NCBI GenBank assembly: GCA_029981855.1
Contig: JARRCS010000007.1
Location: 1 to 64,000, forward strand
Source of the DNA: Halanaerobiales bacterium
GTDB taxonomy: Bacteria; Bacillota; Halanaerobiia; Halanaerobiales; DTU029
Direction: 5' to 3'
Length of the DNA stretch: 64,000 nt
The notes under the pieces are model-generated. The model searched no databases, was not told where the DNA came from, and saw only the letters and a list, made by a program, of their open reading frames with translations. Positions within the stretch are counted from its first letter, which is position 1. Every line of letters begins with the position of its first letter. A program made the translations under genes and the position numbers. Shown piece by piece: positions 39,373 through 48,014 of this stretch.

Positions 39373-40050
39373 ATGAATCCTGACATTTCCATCTATATTG
39401 CCTTTGGTGCAGGTCTTTTATCCTTCCTTTCCCCCTGTGTACTACCTTTAATCCCTTCTTATCTTACCCTGCTGGTAGGGGATTTTGCAGAACAGAAGGG
39501 TAGGAGATACATAATACTCCCTGCCCTAACCTTTATTACAGGTTTCACAGTTATTTTTATTCTTCTGGGAATGTCTGCCTCTCTCTTAGGCCAGTTTCTC
39601 TTAAAAAACCTGGTACTTTTTAGAAAGATCAGCGGGATTATTGTTGTTATCCTGGGGCTGCACCTGACCGGAGTTATAAAAATTAGGGCCCTTTATCAGA
39701 AAAAGGGATTACAGATATCAGCTAGTTTTAATAAGTATCTACGTGCCCTGATTATGGGGTTTGCCCTGGCCCTGGCCTGGACCCCCTGTATCGGCCCCAT
39801 CCTTTCCTCAATCCTGATTTATGCCGGGACCAGTCAGACGGTACTTCAAGGAAGTATCTTACTGGCTTTCTACTCCCTGGGCTTTGCCCTGCCTTTTCTT
39901 TTAACTGCTCTTTTCCTGAACTGGATTTTACCACGTTTCAAAAAAATTAACCCCTATCTGAATCTGATTCAGACCATTACCGGGGTACTGGTAATTATTC
40001 TGGGTATTATAATCTACTTTAATTATTTTCAGGCCTTAAGCTTATACTGA
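39373..40050 (+). CDS. ccdA: CcdA-type transmembrane thiol-disulfide transporter
   Basis: A 225-residue protein with six membrane helices and the two conserved Cys motifs LSFLSPCVLPLIPSY (helix 1) and ALAWTPCIGPILSS (helix 4). CcdA carries reducing power from cytoplasmic thioredoxin across the membrane to extracytoplasmic thiol proteins. The next gene, 14 bp on, encodes such a partner. Confidence 0.92.
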   Translation: MNPDISIYIAFGAGLLSFLSPCVLPLIPSYLTLLVGDFAEQKGRRYIILPALTFITGFTVIFILLGMSASLLGQFLLKNLVLFRKISGIIVVILGLHLTGVIKIRALYQKKGLQISASFNKYLRALIMGFALALAWTPCIGPILSSILIYAGTSQTVLQGSILLAFYSLGFALPFLLTALFLNWILPRFKKINPYLNLIQTITGVLVIILGIIIYFNYFQALSLY

Positions 40051-40064
40051 TAGGAGGGATATCT

Positions 40065-40589
40065 TTGAAAAAGATTTACTGGGTAACTTTACTAGTAATT
40101 ATCTTAGTAGCCGGTCTAATAAGTTTTCAAACCAGGATATGGCCCTTAAAGAGAAGTAATGTAGAAGATATTGAAATCGGAACCAATGTGGGTCAGAAGG
40201 CACCTGATTTTACTTTAAAAACATTAAAGGGGGAAAGTGTATCTTTAAGCAACTTGAAGGGGAAGAAGGTATTTCTCAATTTCTGGGCCTCCTGGTGCCC
40301 TCCCTGTAGAAGTGAGATGCCGGCTATCCAGAAACTATACTCTAATCATGATGATATCGCGGTTTTAGGGATTAACCTGAGGGAAGAAAAGGGTACGGTA
40401 GCTGAATTTATGATGTTAAATGGCTACACTTTTCCGGTTGTGCTTGATCTTAATGCAGAAGTCGCCACAAAATATCTGGTTCGCGGCATCCCCACAACCT
40501 ATATCCTCAATAAAGAGGGTGTCATTATGGCCAAACATACTGGCCCATTAACCTATGAACAGATGTTAGAGATGATGGAAATTGAATAA
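40065..40589 (+). CDS. TlpA/ResA-like membrane-anchored thioredoxin
   Basis: A 174-residue protein with an N-terminal anchor (IYWVTLLVIILVAGLISF) and a TlpA fold: GQKAPDFTLKTLKGESVSLS, the active site FWASWCPPCRSEMPAI (near residue 80), and VRGIPTTYILNKEG (cis-Pro). It starts at TTG behind GGAGGG. It receives electrons from CcdA and reduces extracytoplasmic disulfides (cytochrome or spore proteins in relatives). It ends at a strong two-way terminator. Confidence 0.92.
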   Translation: MKKIYWVTLLVIILVAGLISFQTRIWPLKRSNVEDIEIGTNVGQKAPDFTLKTLKGESVSLSNLKGKKVFLNFWASWCPPCRSEMPAIQKLYSNHDDIAVLGINLREEKGTVAEFMMLNGYTFPVVLDLNAEVATKYLVRGIPTTYILNKEGVIMAKHTGPLTYEQMLEMMEIE

Positions 40590-40598
40590 GGATTAATT

Positions 40599-40634
40599 AA
40601 GAGCAGCTGTTTTCACTACAGCTGCTCTTTTATT
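40599..40634 (+). terminator. Bidirectional terminator between tlpA and the DUF134 gene
   Basis: AAGAGCAGCTGT TTTCACT ACAGCTGCTCTT, perfect 12-bp stem with T runs on both strands; it serves both convergent genes. Confidence 0.92.
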
Positions 40635-41037
40635 GATTTGCACAATCGGGACAGATTATCTCTCTGAAGGGCCGGCCATGCCTGCCCCTTCTCCCCTGTA
40701 CAACAGCAAACTTCCGGCCGCATCTGGAACAGTGGAGATAGTGCTCAGCCAGTTTATAATCCCCTCCCCGGAATCTGATGGCCTTACCCTTAATCAGGGC
40801 CTCGGCAATCTTCTCCCGGGCCCCGGTTAAAACCCGTTGAAAGGTGGGCCGGGAAACATTCATTCTCTGAGCACATTCCTCCTGGGTCAATCCCTCTCTA
40901 TCCTTTAATCTAATTGCTTCAACCTCTTCAATAGTAAGATTTACTTCCTCTATGTCGCGCATGGGAATACCGGCAGGTTTAAAATACTTAATCTCCGGTA
41001 TATATTCTACCCGCCGCTCTTTTGGTGGTCTAGCCAT
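40630..41037 (-). CDS. DUF134 (UPF0251) putative DNA-binding protein
   Basis: A 135-residue protein: N terminus MARPPKERRVEYIPE, sigma-like helix-turn-helix ECAQRMNVSRPTFQRVLTGAREKIAEAL, and a C-terminal zinc ribbon (HCSRCGRKFAV ... ICPDC). DUF134 proteins often sit near iron-sulfur or ATPase genes such as Mrp-type and molybdenum-iron cofactor-like genes. An Mrp ATPase lies 4 kb away. It is probably a regulator; its target is unknown. Confidence 0.88.
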   Translation of the reverse strand: MARPPKERRVEYIPEIKYFKPAGIPMRDIEEVNLTIEEVEAIRLKDREGLTQEECAQRMNVSRPTFQRVLTGAREKIAEALIKGKAIRFRGGDYKLAEHYLHCSRCGRKFAVVQGRRGRHGRPFREIICPDCANQ

Positions 41038-41154
41038 TCATAACCCTCTCCAATCATTGTTTTAATTAATTATATCAAATTCTAATAGTATTTTAAAGCT
41101 CTGACATACTTGTATTTACGAACAATAGTCACAATCTTTTGCCTCCTTATAAGC

Positions 41155-41183
41155 AAAAAAATCCTGCTTTACAGGGGCAGGAT
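41155..41183 (-). terminator. Terminator-like hairpin
   Basis: Minus strand ATCCTGC CCCTGTAAA GCAGGAT then TTTTTTG; it would end leftward transcripts of the Spy-like gene. Confidence 0.7.
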
Positions 41184-41271
41184 AACATAATTTTAAAAGT
41201 TATTCTTTTGCAGATTTTTATTAAGATACGACACTATACTACTTTATCAAAAAAATTATCATCAAAGGAGG

Positions 41272-41305
41272 TCTGCCAGGGTTTAAATAGTAAAACCCTG
41301 GCAGA
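41272..41305. other. Perfect 13-bp inverted repeat downstream of the Spy-like gene
   Basis: TCTGCCAGGGTTT (41272-41284) and AAACCCTGGCAGA (41293-41305), loop of eight bases, without a T-run. It is 20 bp past the Spy-like stop and could stabilise that mRNA or be a protein site. Confidence 0.6.
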
Positions 41306-41325
41306 TTCTATGGAAGTAATAGTTA

Positions 41326-41913
41326 TTAAAACCAGGGGCACCTCCCCATCATGTCCGGGTGGTAAAAACGGTTGAATCCTCCGGGCCTGTTAAAACCATC
41401 GGGACCGTTCCAACCCCTCATACCAAAACCTGGTCTGCCGAAACCTCCCCTAAAGCCGTAATAACCAGCATCATTTTCATCAAAATATGATTTCACCTTC
41501 TCCAGCTGTTCCTCGGTCAATATCCCCTTTAAATTTTCCCACTGCTGTAGCCGCAACTCATTCAGCTGCTCGCTTAAGCTATTAATCTCATCCATGACTT
41601 TATTGATTTCGACCTCGGTAGCATCGGACAGGCTCAGTTTCCTCAATTCATACTGCTTATTACGCAGTTCATCAATTAAATCGTTCCTTTTGGCAAAAAA
41701 GTCTTTCTGGATTTTCAGGAACTCTTCCTGCTGTTCTTCAGTCAGACCCAGGGGATTATCATTATAGGGCTGATTTCCCCAGTAAGGCCGCTGATAATTA
41801 AAGTTGTTAAATCCGGGACCTCTCATACCAAAACCACCGTAAGCCAGACCGATGGAACTAAAACCAAGAACTACCAGACCTAAAACCAGCAAAACCGTAA
41901 CAGCTTTTCTCAA
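41326..41913 (-). CDS. Spy/CpxP-like secreted protein
   Basis: A 195-residue protein with a signal peptide (AVTVLLVLGLVVLGFSSIGLA), a Gly/Phe/Asn-rich N-terminal part, a helical LTxxQ region (GLTEEQQEEFLKIQ and ILTEEQLEKVKSY), and a Gly/Arg/Phe-rich C terminus. The LTxxQ motifs mark the Spy/CpxP chaperone or zinc-resistance family. It should act outside the cytoplasmic membrane, fitting a diderm cell. It appears monocistronic. Confidence 0.8.
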   Translation of the reverse strand: MRKAVTVLLVLGLVVLGFSSIGLAYGGFGMRGPGFNNFNYQRPYWGNQPYNDNPLGLTEEQQEEFLKIQKDFFAKRNDLIDELRNKQYELRKLSLSDATEVEINKVMDEINSLSEQLNELRLQQWENLKGILTEEQLEKVKSYFDENDAGYYGFRGGFGRPGFGMRGWNGPDGFNRPGGFNRFYHPDMMGRCPWF

Positions 41914-42184
41914 TTAAATCATCTCCTTTATTTTTTTCTATCTATATTATAGGAGACAATTTTGAAGGAATTATGAAGAAAGATAAAATTTTTTTAGCTC
42001 TCCTCTTCTTTTTTCCTCTCGTTATTTAACTCTAACATCTCTGTACAATCCCTTTCAAATAGGTACTATATCCCAATTATACAATAATAATTCCGCAACA
42101 CAATAGTCGGTATGCTTGCTTTAAATCCGATTTTATAATACAATTAATTAGGAATTTCAACACCGGAAAGGGAATGGTGAAAAG

Positions 42185-44914
42185 ATGACATACTGGTATC
42201 AAAAATCCGTTGAGGAAACGGTTAAAGAGCAAAAAACAGATCTAAAAAATGGCTTAACTAACGAGGAAGCAAGAAAGCGACTGGAAAAAATGGGGCCAAA
42301 TAAACTCAAAGAGGGTAAGGGACGGACCCCCTTCCAGATGTTTTTAGATCAGTTCAAAGATGTACTGGTAATTATTCTACTTATTTCTGCTCTGATATCC
42401 GCTTTTCTGGGAGAGACCAGTGATGCGGTAGTAATTACAATTATCCTGATTCTAAATGCTACTCTGGGAGTAGTTCAGGAATACAAGGCGGAAAAATCCC
42501 TGGCCGCCCTGAAGGAAATGGCGGCCCCGGATGCAGTTGTCCTGCGTGATGGCCAGCAGCAAAAAATCAGAGCCAGTGCTCTTGTCCCCGGTGATATTGT
42601 CCTTTTAGAAGCCGGTGATTATGTTCCGGCAGACTTGCGCCTGTTTTCGACCACCGATTTAAAAACTGAGGAATCGGTCCTAACCGGGGAGTCTATACCG
42701 GTAGATAAAACAGCCAAGAGGATTCAAAGAGAAAAGGCACCCCTGGGAGATCAGAGGAATATTGCCTTTATGGGAACAGCAGTTACATATGGCCGGGGCA
42801 AGGGAATTGTTATCGCAACCGGAATGGAGACTGAGATGGGTCAGATCGCCGGGATGCTGGAAAAACATGACCGGGAGCCAACTCCTCTCCAGAAAAGGCT
42901 TGACCAGATGGGTAGAAAACTGGGACTTATAACCCTGATAATTGTAGCTATTGTAATAGTTGCCGGACTGCTCAGGGGAATGAAATTCTTTGATATGTTT
43001 ATGACCGGCATCTCCCTGGCAGTAGCCGCAGTACCGGAAGGCCTCCCGGCAGTTGTAACAATTGTCCTGGCCCTGGGGGTACAGAGAATGATTAAAAAGC
43101 ATGCCATTATCCGCCGTCTACCGGCAGTTGAAACCCTGGGGGCCACCACAGTAATCTGTACTGATAAGACCGGGACCCTGACCCAGAATCAGATGACTGT
43201 TAAAGCAATCTACCTGGCTAACAGAATAATTGAGGTTGGTGGTGAGGGATACAAACCCGAAGGAGATTTTTATCTTAAAGTCGGGGAAGAGGAAGGTAAT
43301 CAGGAGAAGGACGCCTCCTCTGATGTTAAATCAATCGACCCCCAGTCAGATGAGGACCTATCCCTGTTATTAAAGGCAGCGGCCCTCTGTAATAATGCAG
43401 AACTTACCCGGAACAATCGGGACAAGGACTGGGACATTATCGGTGACCCCACAGAAGGTGCTCTAGTGGTAGCGGCGGCTAAAGCGGGCTATCAGAAGGA
43501 AAAACTGGAAACCGACTATCCCCGGATTAAGGAATTCCCCTTTGACTCTCACCGCAAACGGATGTCAACAATAAACCAGACACCCGCTGGTAATCAGCTG
43601 GCCTTTGTTAAGGGAGCACCGGATGAGATCTTAAAGATATGTAATTCCTATCAAAAAAACGGTCAGGTCATAACCCTCGATGAAGAATCCAGAAGGGAAA
43701 TTCTTTCCCAGAATGAAAGATTTGCCAGCCGGTCCTTACGTGTTCTGGCTGTTGCCTATAAACCGGTTAATCAGGATTATAAGCTCGACCTGATTGAAGC
43801 CGGCCTTACCTTTATTGGATTGATAGGCATGATCGATCCTCCCCGCAGAGAAGTTGCCGGCTCCGTCAAGACCTGCAAGGAAGCTGGAATTAGACCGGTA
43901 ATGATTACCGGAGACTATCCGGTTACCGCCCGGACAATTGCTGCTGAACTGGGGATTTATCAGGAAGGTGATAGGATAATAACCGGAGCTGAACTGGAGG
44001 ACATGCCCCAGAGTGAGCTAGAAGAGGCCGTTTTAAAGACCACGGTCTTTGCCAGGGTTTCCCCTAAACATAAAAGCCGGATCGTAAAAGCCCTGCAGAA
44101 GAATAATCAGGTGGTTGCTATGACCGGTGATGGTGTCAACGACGCCCCCGCCCTGAAGGAGTCAAATATCGGGGTAGCCATGGGAATTACGGGTACCGAT
44201 GTCTCCAAGGAAGCTGCCGATATGGTCTTGACCGATGATAACTTTACATCGATTGTGACAGCGGTTGAAGAGGGACGGGCTATCTACCAGAACATCAAAA
44301 AGTTCATCCGCTTTCTCCTCTCCTGTAATATCGGTGAGATTTTGGCCCTCTTTCTGGCCATTATCTCCGGATTGCCCAGACCCCTGATCCCGATTCAGAT
44401 CCTCTGGGTCAATCTGGTTACAGATGGTTTCCCCGCTCTAGCCCTGGGGGTTGATCCTGCCGATAGTGACCTGATGCAGCGGCCTCCCCGGGATCCGAAT
44501 GAAGGAATCTTTGCCGGAAAAATGGGCTTTAACATCATAACTCAGGGAATATATATAGGTTTTATTACTCTTATCTCCTTCTATATTGGCCATATCTATT
44601 ATTCATTACCGGTAGCCCGGACGATGGCCTTCGGAACCCTCAGTCTATCACAATTATGTCATTCTTTTAACTCCCGTTCTGAACGTTACTCACTGCGCAG
44701 AATAGGGTTCTTTACTAATAGATATCTGTTGCTGGCTGTTGCCTTTTCCGCGGCCTTACAGTTAGGTGTGATGTTATTACCGCCACTCCAGGGCATTTTT
44801 AAAGTTACCCCGTTAACCGGTAGTCAGTGGTTAATTATTCTACTTATTTCCCTGTCTGTCATTCCCTTTGTAGAGCTTTTAAAAGCCATGGGGGTTACTT
44901 ATAAGGATAATTAA
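42185..44914 (+). CDS. P-type Ca2+-ATPase-like cation pump
   Basis: A 909-residue P2-type ATPase: TGES actuator motif ([11 protein letters not shown]), the phosphorylation site [21 protein letters not shown] nucleotide site, [10 protein letters not shown], and [13 protein letters not shown]. The helix 4 motif [14 protein letters not shown] and the helix 5-6 pattern ([16 protein letters not shown]) fit SERCA/PMR1-type calcium pumps; Na+/K+ forms are less likely. ATG follows AAAGGGAATGG. It is a single plus-strand gene. Confidence 0.9.
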   Translation: MTYWYQKSVEETVKEQKTDLKNGLTNEEARKRLEKMGPNKLKEGKGRTPFQMFLDQFKDVLVIILLISALISAFLGETSDAVVITIILILNATLGVVQEYKAEKSLAALKEMAAPDAVVLRDGQQQKIRASALVPGDIVLLEAGDYVPADLRLFSTTDLKTEESVLTGESIPVDKTAKRIQREKAPLGDQRNIAFMGTAVTYGRGKGIVIATGMETEMGQIAGMLEKHDREPTPLQKRLDQMGRKLGLITLIIVAIVIVAGLLRGMKFFDMFMTGISLAVAAVPEGLPAVVTIVLALGVQRMIKKHAIIRRLPAVETLGATTVICTDKTGTLTQNQMTVKAIYLANRIIEVGGEGYKPEGDFYLKVGEEEGNQEKDASSDVKSIDPQSDEDLSLLLKAAALCNNAELTRNNRDKDWDIIGDPTEGALVVAAAKAGYQKEKLETDYPRIKEFPFDSHRKRMSTINQTPAGNQLAFVKGAPDEILKICNSYQKNGQVITLDEESRREILSQNERFASRSLRVLAVAYKPVNQDYKLDLIEAGLTFIGLIGMIDPPRREVAGSVKTCKEAGIRPVMITGDYPVTARTIAAELGIYQEGDRIITGAELEDMPQSELEEAVLKTTVFARVSPKHKSRIVKALQKNNQVVAMTGDGVNDAPALKESNIGVAMGITGTDVSKEAADMVLTDDNFTSIVTAVEEGRAIYQNIKKFIRFLLSCNIGEILALFLAIISGLPRPLIPIQILWVNLVTDGFPALALGVDPADSDLMQRPPRDPNEGIFAGKMGFNIITQGIYIGFITLISFYIGHIYYSLPVARTMAFGTLSLSQLCHSFNSRSERYSLRRIGFFTNRYLLLAVAFSAALQLGVMLLPPLQGIFKVTPLTGSQWLIILLISLSVIPFVELLKAMGVTYKDN

Positions 44915-45012
44915 ACTCTAAGTGTTTCCTTCTGGTGGTGGATAGTAGCCATTTCCCTGTTAATAGTTGGATCGGACTTCTTGACAAATATCTTCTTTAT
45001 TAAAAAATACAT

Positions 45013-45861
45013 TTATTTGCCTCCCGGACCACCCTTCAGGAATATCGGTTTAAGCTCAGGATTAAACTCATTCTCCCTGGCAGAAATCTTCTCGGCTATA
45101 TCAAAATACTTTTTGGTTATCTCCGAATCAGGGTCGGTAATGATGATGGGTTTACCCTCGTCTCCTCCTACCCTGACCTCAGGAACCAGGGGTAACTCTC
45201 CCAGTAGTTCGGTCTTCAGCTCCTCAGCCAGTTTTTTGCCTCCACCCTGACCAAAGATATAATCTTTATGGCCGCAGTCAGAACACTGATAATATGACAT
45301 ATTCTCTATTACACCTACAAGACCGGTATCCATTTTTTCGGCTAGCTTACCGATCCTGCCGGCTACATTGGTAGCTGTAATCTGAGGTGTGGTTACCACC
45401 AGAATCTCGGCATGGGGTAATTTCTGCATAATATTAAGGGCCATATCCCCCGTACCCGGTGGCAGGTCCAGTAATAAGTAGTCGAGTTCGCCCCAGTGGA
45501 CGTCCTGCATAAATTGCTGTAAGGCCCCCAATAAAAGTGGTGCACGCCAGATAACCGGATTCTCCTCTTCGACAAAAGAACCCATAGACATAACCTTAAT
45601 ACCTTTTTCTTCCGGGGGAATAATCTCATTCTCATTATAGGCCCTAGGCTGATCCTTCAATCCTAAAAGACGCGGTATACTAAAACCATGAATATCAGCA
45701 TCTATGATTCCGACTTCTTTCCCCAGCTTAGAGAGAGCAAGAGCTAGATTGACCGTAACCGTTGACTTGCCGACACCACCCTTACCACTGGCAACGGCTA
45801 TTAAGCCCTCACTAATTGATCCGTGTTCTAGCTTAAGTTTCCCATCCTGTACCTCATACAA
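45013..45861 (-). CDS. Mrp/NBP35-family iron-sulfur carrier ATPase
   Basis: A 282-residue P-loop NTPase: deviant Walker A VASGKGGVGKSTVTVNLA (near residue 25), IIDADIHGFSIPRLLG, LLLDLPPGTGDMA and the CxxC QCSDCGHKDYIFG. It carries and transfers iron-sulfur clusters in the cytosol. The C-terminal tail ends in a Gly-rich stretch (LKGGPGGK). It lies alone on the minus strand between the P-ATPase and gltX. Confidence 0.9.
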   Translation of the reverse strand: MYEVQDGKLKLEHGSISEGLIAVASGKGGVGKSTVTVNLALALSKLGKEVGIIDADIHGFSIPRLLGLKDQPRAYNENEIIPPEEKGIKVMSMGSFVEEENPVIWRAPLLLGALQQFMQDVHWGELDYLLLDLPPGTGDMALNIMQKLPHAEILVVTTPQITATNVAGRIGKLAEKMDTGLVGVIENMSYYQCSDCGHKDYIFGQGGGKKLAEELKTELLGELPLVPEVRVGGDEGKPIIITDPDSEITKKYFDIAEKISARENEFNPELKPIFLKGGPGGK

Positions 45862-46232
45862 AGCTATCTCCTCCTAAATTTAAGTGATGAATAAATTGGC
45901 CTTCGGCCATAATATTTAATGGGTCATTGGAGCAAACTCTAATCTAAATGAATATTTTACTATATCTTAAATCTCAAACCCCAGTAATTATAGCACAATT
46001 ATTAACATATGTCAATAATCTCCGGCTCTTAACTCTTTCCTATCCTTACCCATAAGATAAAAGGCGGCTAACATCACCATCACCACCATACCGAAGGTAA
46101 TTTTATAACTATTTTATTACTTTATTTTATAGAAATAATAAAATTAGCTAGTTTACAATTTTATACCAGACTTGTCCAAGAAGCACCTATTTGATATAAT
46201 AGCAAGCAGAGAATTCGAAGGAGGAATTATCA
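45862..46232. other. Intergenic region with a possible membrane-protein remnant
   Basis: On the minus strand 46018-46092 reads MVVMVMLAAFYLMGKDRKEL and five more residues, then stop, looking like the C-terminal helix of a lost membrane protein or a 25-residue small protein. The left part (45888-45922) resembles a block of the dispersed repeat. The gltX promoter is at the right. Confidence 0.4.
46172..46200 (+). promoter_or_regulatory. gltX promoter
   Basis: TTGTCC (46172-46177) and TATAAT (46195-46200) with a 17-base spacer; the ATG follows 33 bases later behind GAAGGAGGA. Confidence 0.75.
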
Positions 46233-47705
46233 ATGACAGATGAAGTTAGAGTTAGATTCGCCCCCAGTCCTACAGGTGATCTACATATAGGCGGAGTCAG
46301 GACTGCTCTCTTTAACTGGCTTTTTGCCAGACATCATGAGGGAAAATTTATCTTAAGGATAGAGGATACCGATGTCGAACGCTCAACAGAGGAATCTGCC
46401 CGGCAGATTATCTCTGCCCTTAACTGGACCGGTCTGAACTGGGATGAAGGGCCTGAGGTCGGCGGAGAATACGGACCCTACTTCCAATCCCAACGGGAGG
46501 ATTATTACCGCCAGGCCATAGAATACCTATTAGAAAAAGAGAGGGCCTATTACTGTTACTGTACCCCAGAAGAGGTAGAGAAAATGAAAAAGGAGGCGGA
46601 AAGGGCTGGTGAACCTCCCATCTATCCTGGCCGCTGCAGGAATCTTTCTGCTGAAGAGAGGAAGGCCTTTGAGGCTGGAGGGAGAAAACCGGTGATCAGA
46701 TTGAAAACACCTGATGAGGGATATACGGTAATCAATGATCTGGTTAGGGGTGAAGTCTCCTTTGAAAACCGGCTACAGGAGGATCTAATTATCGTTAAAT
46801 CCGATGGTAAACCTACCTATAATTTTGCCTGTGTTGTTGATGACCACGCCATGGGTATCTCCCATGTAATCAGGGCCGATGAACACCTATCAAATACCCC
46901 TAAACAGGTTATGCTCTATCAGGCCCTGGATTACGAACTACCTCAATTTGCCCATGTTCCGATGATTCTGGCCCCGGACCGCAGTAAGCTGAGCAAACGC
47001 CACGGTGCTACCTCAGTAGATGAATTTAAAAATGAAGGCTACCTGCCCCAGGCCTTGATCAATTATCTCCTCTTACTCGGCTGGTCTCCGGGCAATAACG
47101 ATGAGATCATCCCTTTAAGCCGGGCCATCAGGGACTTTACTCTGGAAGGGGTATCTAGCAACCCGGCGGTTTATGATACCAAGAAATTAACCTGGGTAAA
47201 CGGCCATTATATGAGGGATCTCCCTCTTGAGGAGATCATGAAACAGGCCCTGCCCTTTATCAGAGAGGCCGGTTATGTTGAAGAGGATATCTCTGAGGAA
47301 GAGTACGAAAGATTATGTAAGATAGTCGATGCTGTCAGGGAGAGGAGCCGTACCCTGCTCGAACTGGTTGATGGAATCAGCTACTTCTATGATGATGATT
47401 TTGACTATGATCAAAAGGGTGTTAAAAAGCACTTTCAGCAGGATGACACCCTAACCATTCTGGAAAATGATCTTGACTGCCTGAAAAAGGTTAAGCCCTT
47501 TAACCGGGAAGCGATCGAGGAGATCTACCGGAACCGCAGTGAGGAACTGGGTGTAAAAGCCGCCCGGATGATCCATACAACCAGATTGGCCCTGTCGGGC
47601 AGAACCTTTGGCCCGGGCCTCTTTACCCTGGTAGAGCTGGTTGGCCGGGAAGAGGCAATTAAACGCCTGGAAAGGGCCCTGGAATATGTAAAGAATATGA
47701 AATAA
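46233..47705 (+). CDS. gltX: Glutamyl-tRNA synthetase
   Basis: A 490-residue class I synthetase: RFAPSPTGDLHIGGVRTALF (HIGH motif), YCYCTPEE and GRCR zinc-region Cys residues, and the KMSKS form KLSKRHGAT. Length is normal. tRNA-Gln and tRNA-Glu genes follow within 250 bp. No glutaminyl-tRNA synthetase is seen here, so this enzyme may also charge tRNA-Gln in the indirect route, but that cannot be decided from the window. Confidence 0.96.
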   Translation: MTDEVRVRFAPSPTGDLHIGGVRTALFNWLFARHHEGKFILRIEDTDVERSTEESARQIISALNWTGLNWDEGPEVGGEYGPYFQSQREDYYRQAIEYLLEKERAYYCYCTPEEVEKMKKEAERAGEPPIYPGRCRNLSAEERKAFEAGGRKPVIRLKTPDEGYTVINDLVRGEVSFENRLQEDLIIVKSDGKPTYNFACVVDDHAMGISHVIRADEHLSNTPKQVMLYQALDYELPQFAHVPMILAPDRSKLSKRHGATSVDEFKNEGYLPQALINYLLLLGWSPGNNDEIIPLSRAIRDFTLEGVSSNPAVYDTKKLTWVNGHYMRDLPLEEIMKQALPFIREAGYVEEDISEEEYERLCKIVDAVRERSRTLLELVDGISYFYDDDFDYDQKGVKKHFQQDDTLTILENDLDCLKKVKPFNREAIEEIYRNRSEELGVKAARMIHTTRLALSGRTFGPGLFTLVELVGREEAIKRLERALEYVKNMK

Positions 47706-47741
47706 AGGGATTTTTAGGAGGAAAAAAATAAAATTTAGCCC

Positions 47742-47770
47742 TTGACTGATTAAAATTTCTATGGTATTAT
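47742..47770 (+). promoter_or_regulatory. Promoter of the tRNA pair
   Basis: TTGACT (47742-47747) and TATTAT (47765-47770), 17-base spacer, about 20 bp before tRNA-Gln. Confidence 0.75.
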
Positions 47771-47790
47771 AATTTATGCAATTGAGGTGG

Positions 47791-47864
47791 TGCGGGATTG
47801 TGTAATGGTAGCACGCATGACTCTGGATCATGTTGTCCAGGTTCGAATCCTGGTCCCGCAGCCA
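47791..47864 (+). tRNA. tRNA-Gln (anticodon CTG)
   Basis: Seven-bp acceptor stem TGCGGGA/TCCCGCA, D arm with GTAATGGTAGCAC, anticodon loop CTCTGGA (CTG reads CAG), T arm GTCCAGGTTCGAATCCTGG, encoded GCCA end. Length 74. Confidence 0.95.
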
Positions 47865-47869
47865 GTTTT

Positions 47870-47945
47870 GGCCCTATCGTCTAGTGGTCTAGGACGCCGG
47901 CCTCTCACGCCGGTAGCAGGGGTTCAAATCCCCTTGGGGCTACCA
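47870..47945 (+). tRNA. tRNA-Glu (anticodon CTC)
   Basis: Acceptor GGCCCTA with TTGGGGCT-ACCA, D arm CGTCTAGTGGTCTAGG, anticodon stem GCCGGCCTCTCACGCCGGT (CTC reads GAG), T arm GCAGGGGTTCAAATCCCC, encoded CCA. Its 3' end is repeated at 52681. Confidence 0.95.
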
Positions 47946-47964
47946 TACATAAAACAACCGGCAG
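47937..47964 (+). repeat. Direct repeat, left copy (tRNA-Glu 3' end; candidate att site)
   Basis: GGGCTACCATACATAAAACA ACCGGCAG; the copy at 52681-52708 differs at one base of 28. It includes the last nine tRNA bases and the start of the terminator. Confidence 0.65.
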
Positions 47965-47986
47965 AAAAATCTGCCGGATTTTTTTA
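47956..47986 (+). terminator. Terminator of the tRNA pair
   Basis: CCGGCAG AAAAAT CTGCCGG followed by ATTTTTTTAT. Confidence 0.9.
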
Positions 47987-48014
47987 TGACAATATAACAG
48001 TATATAAGATAATT

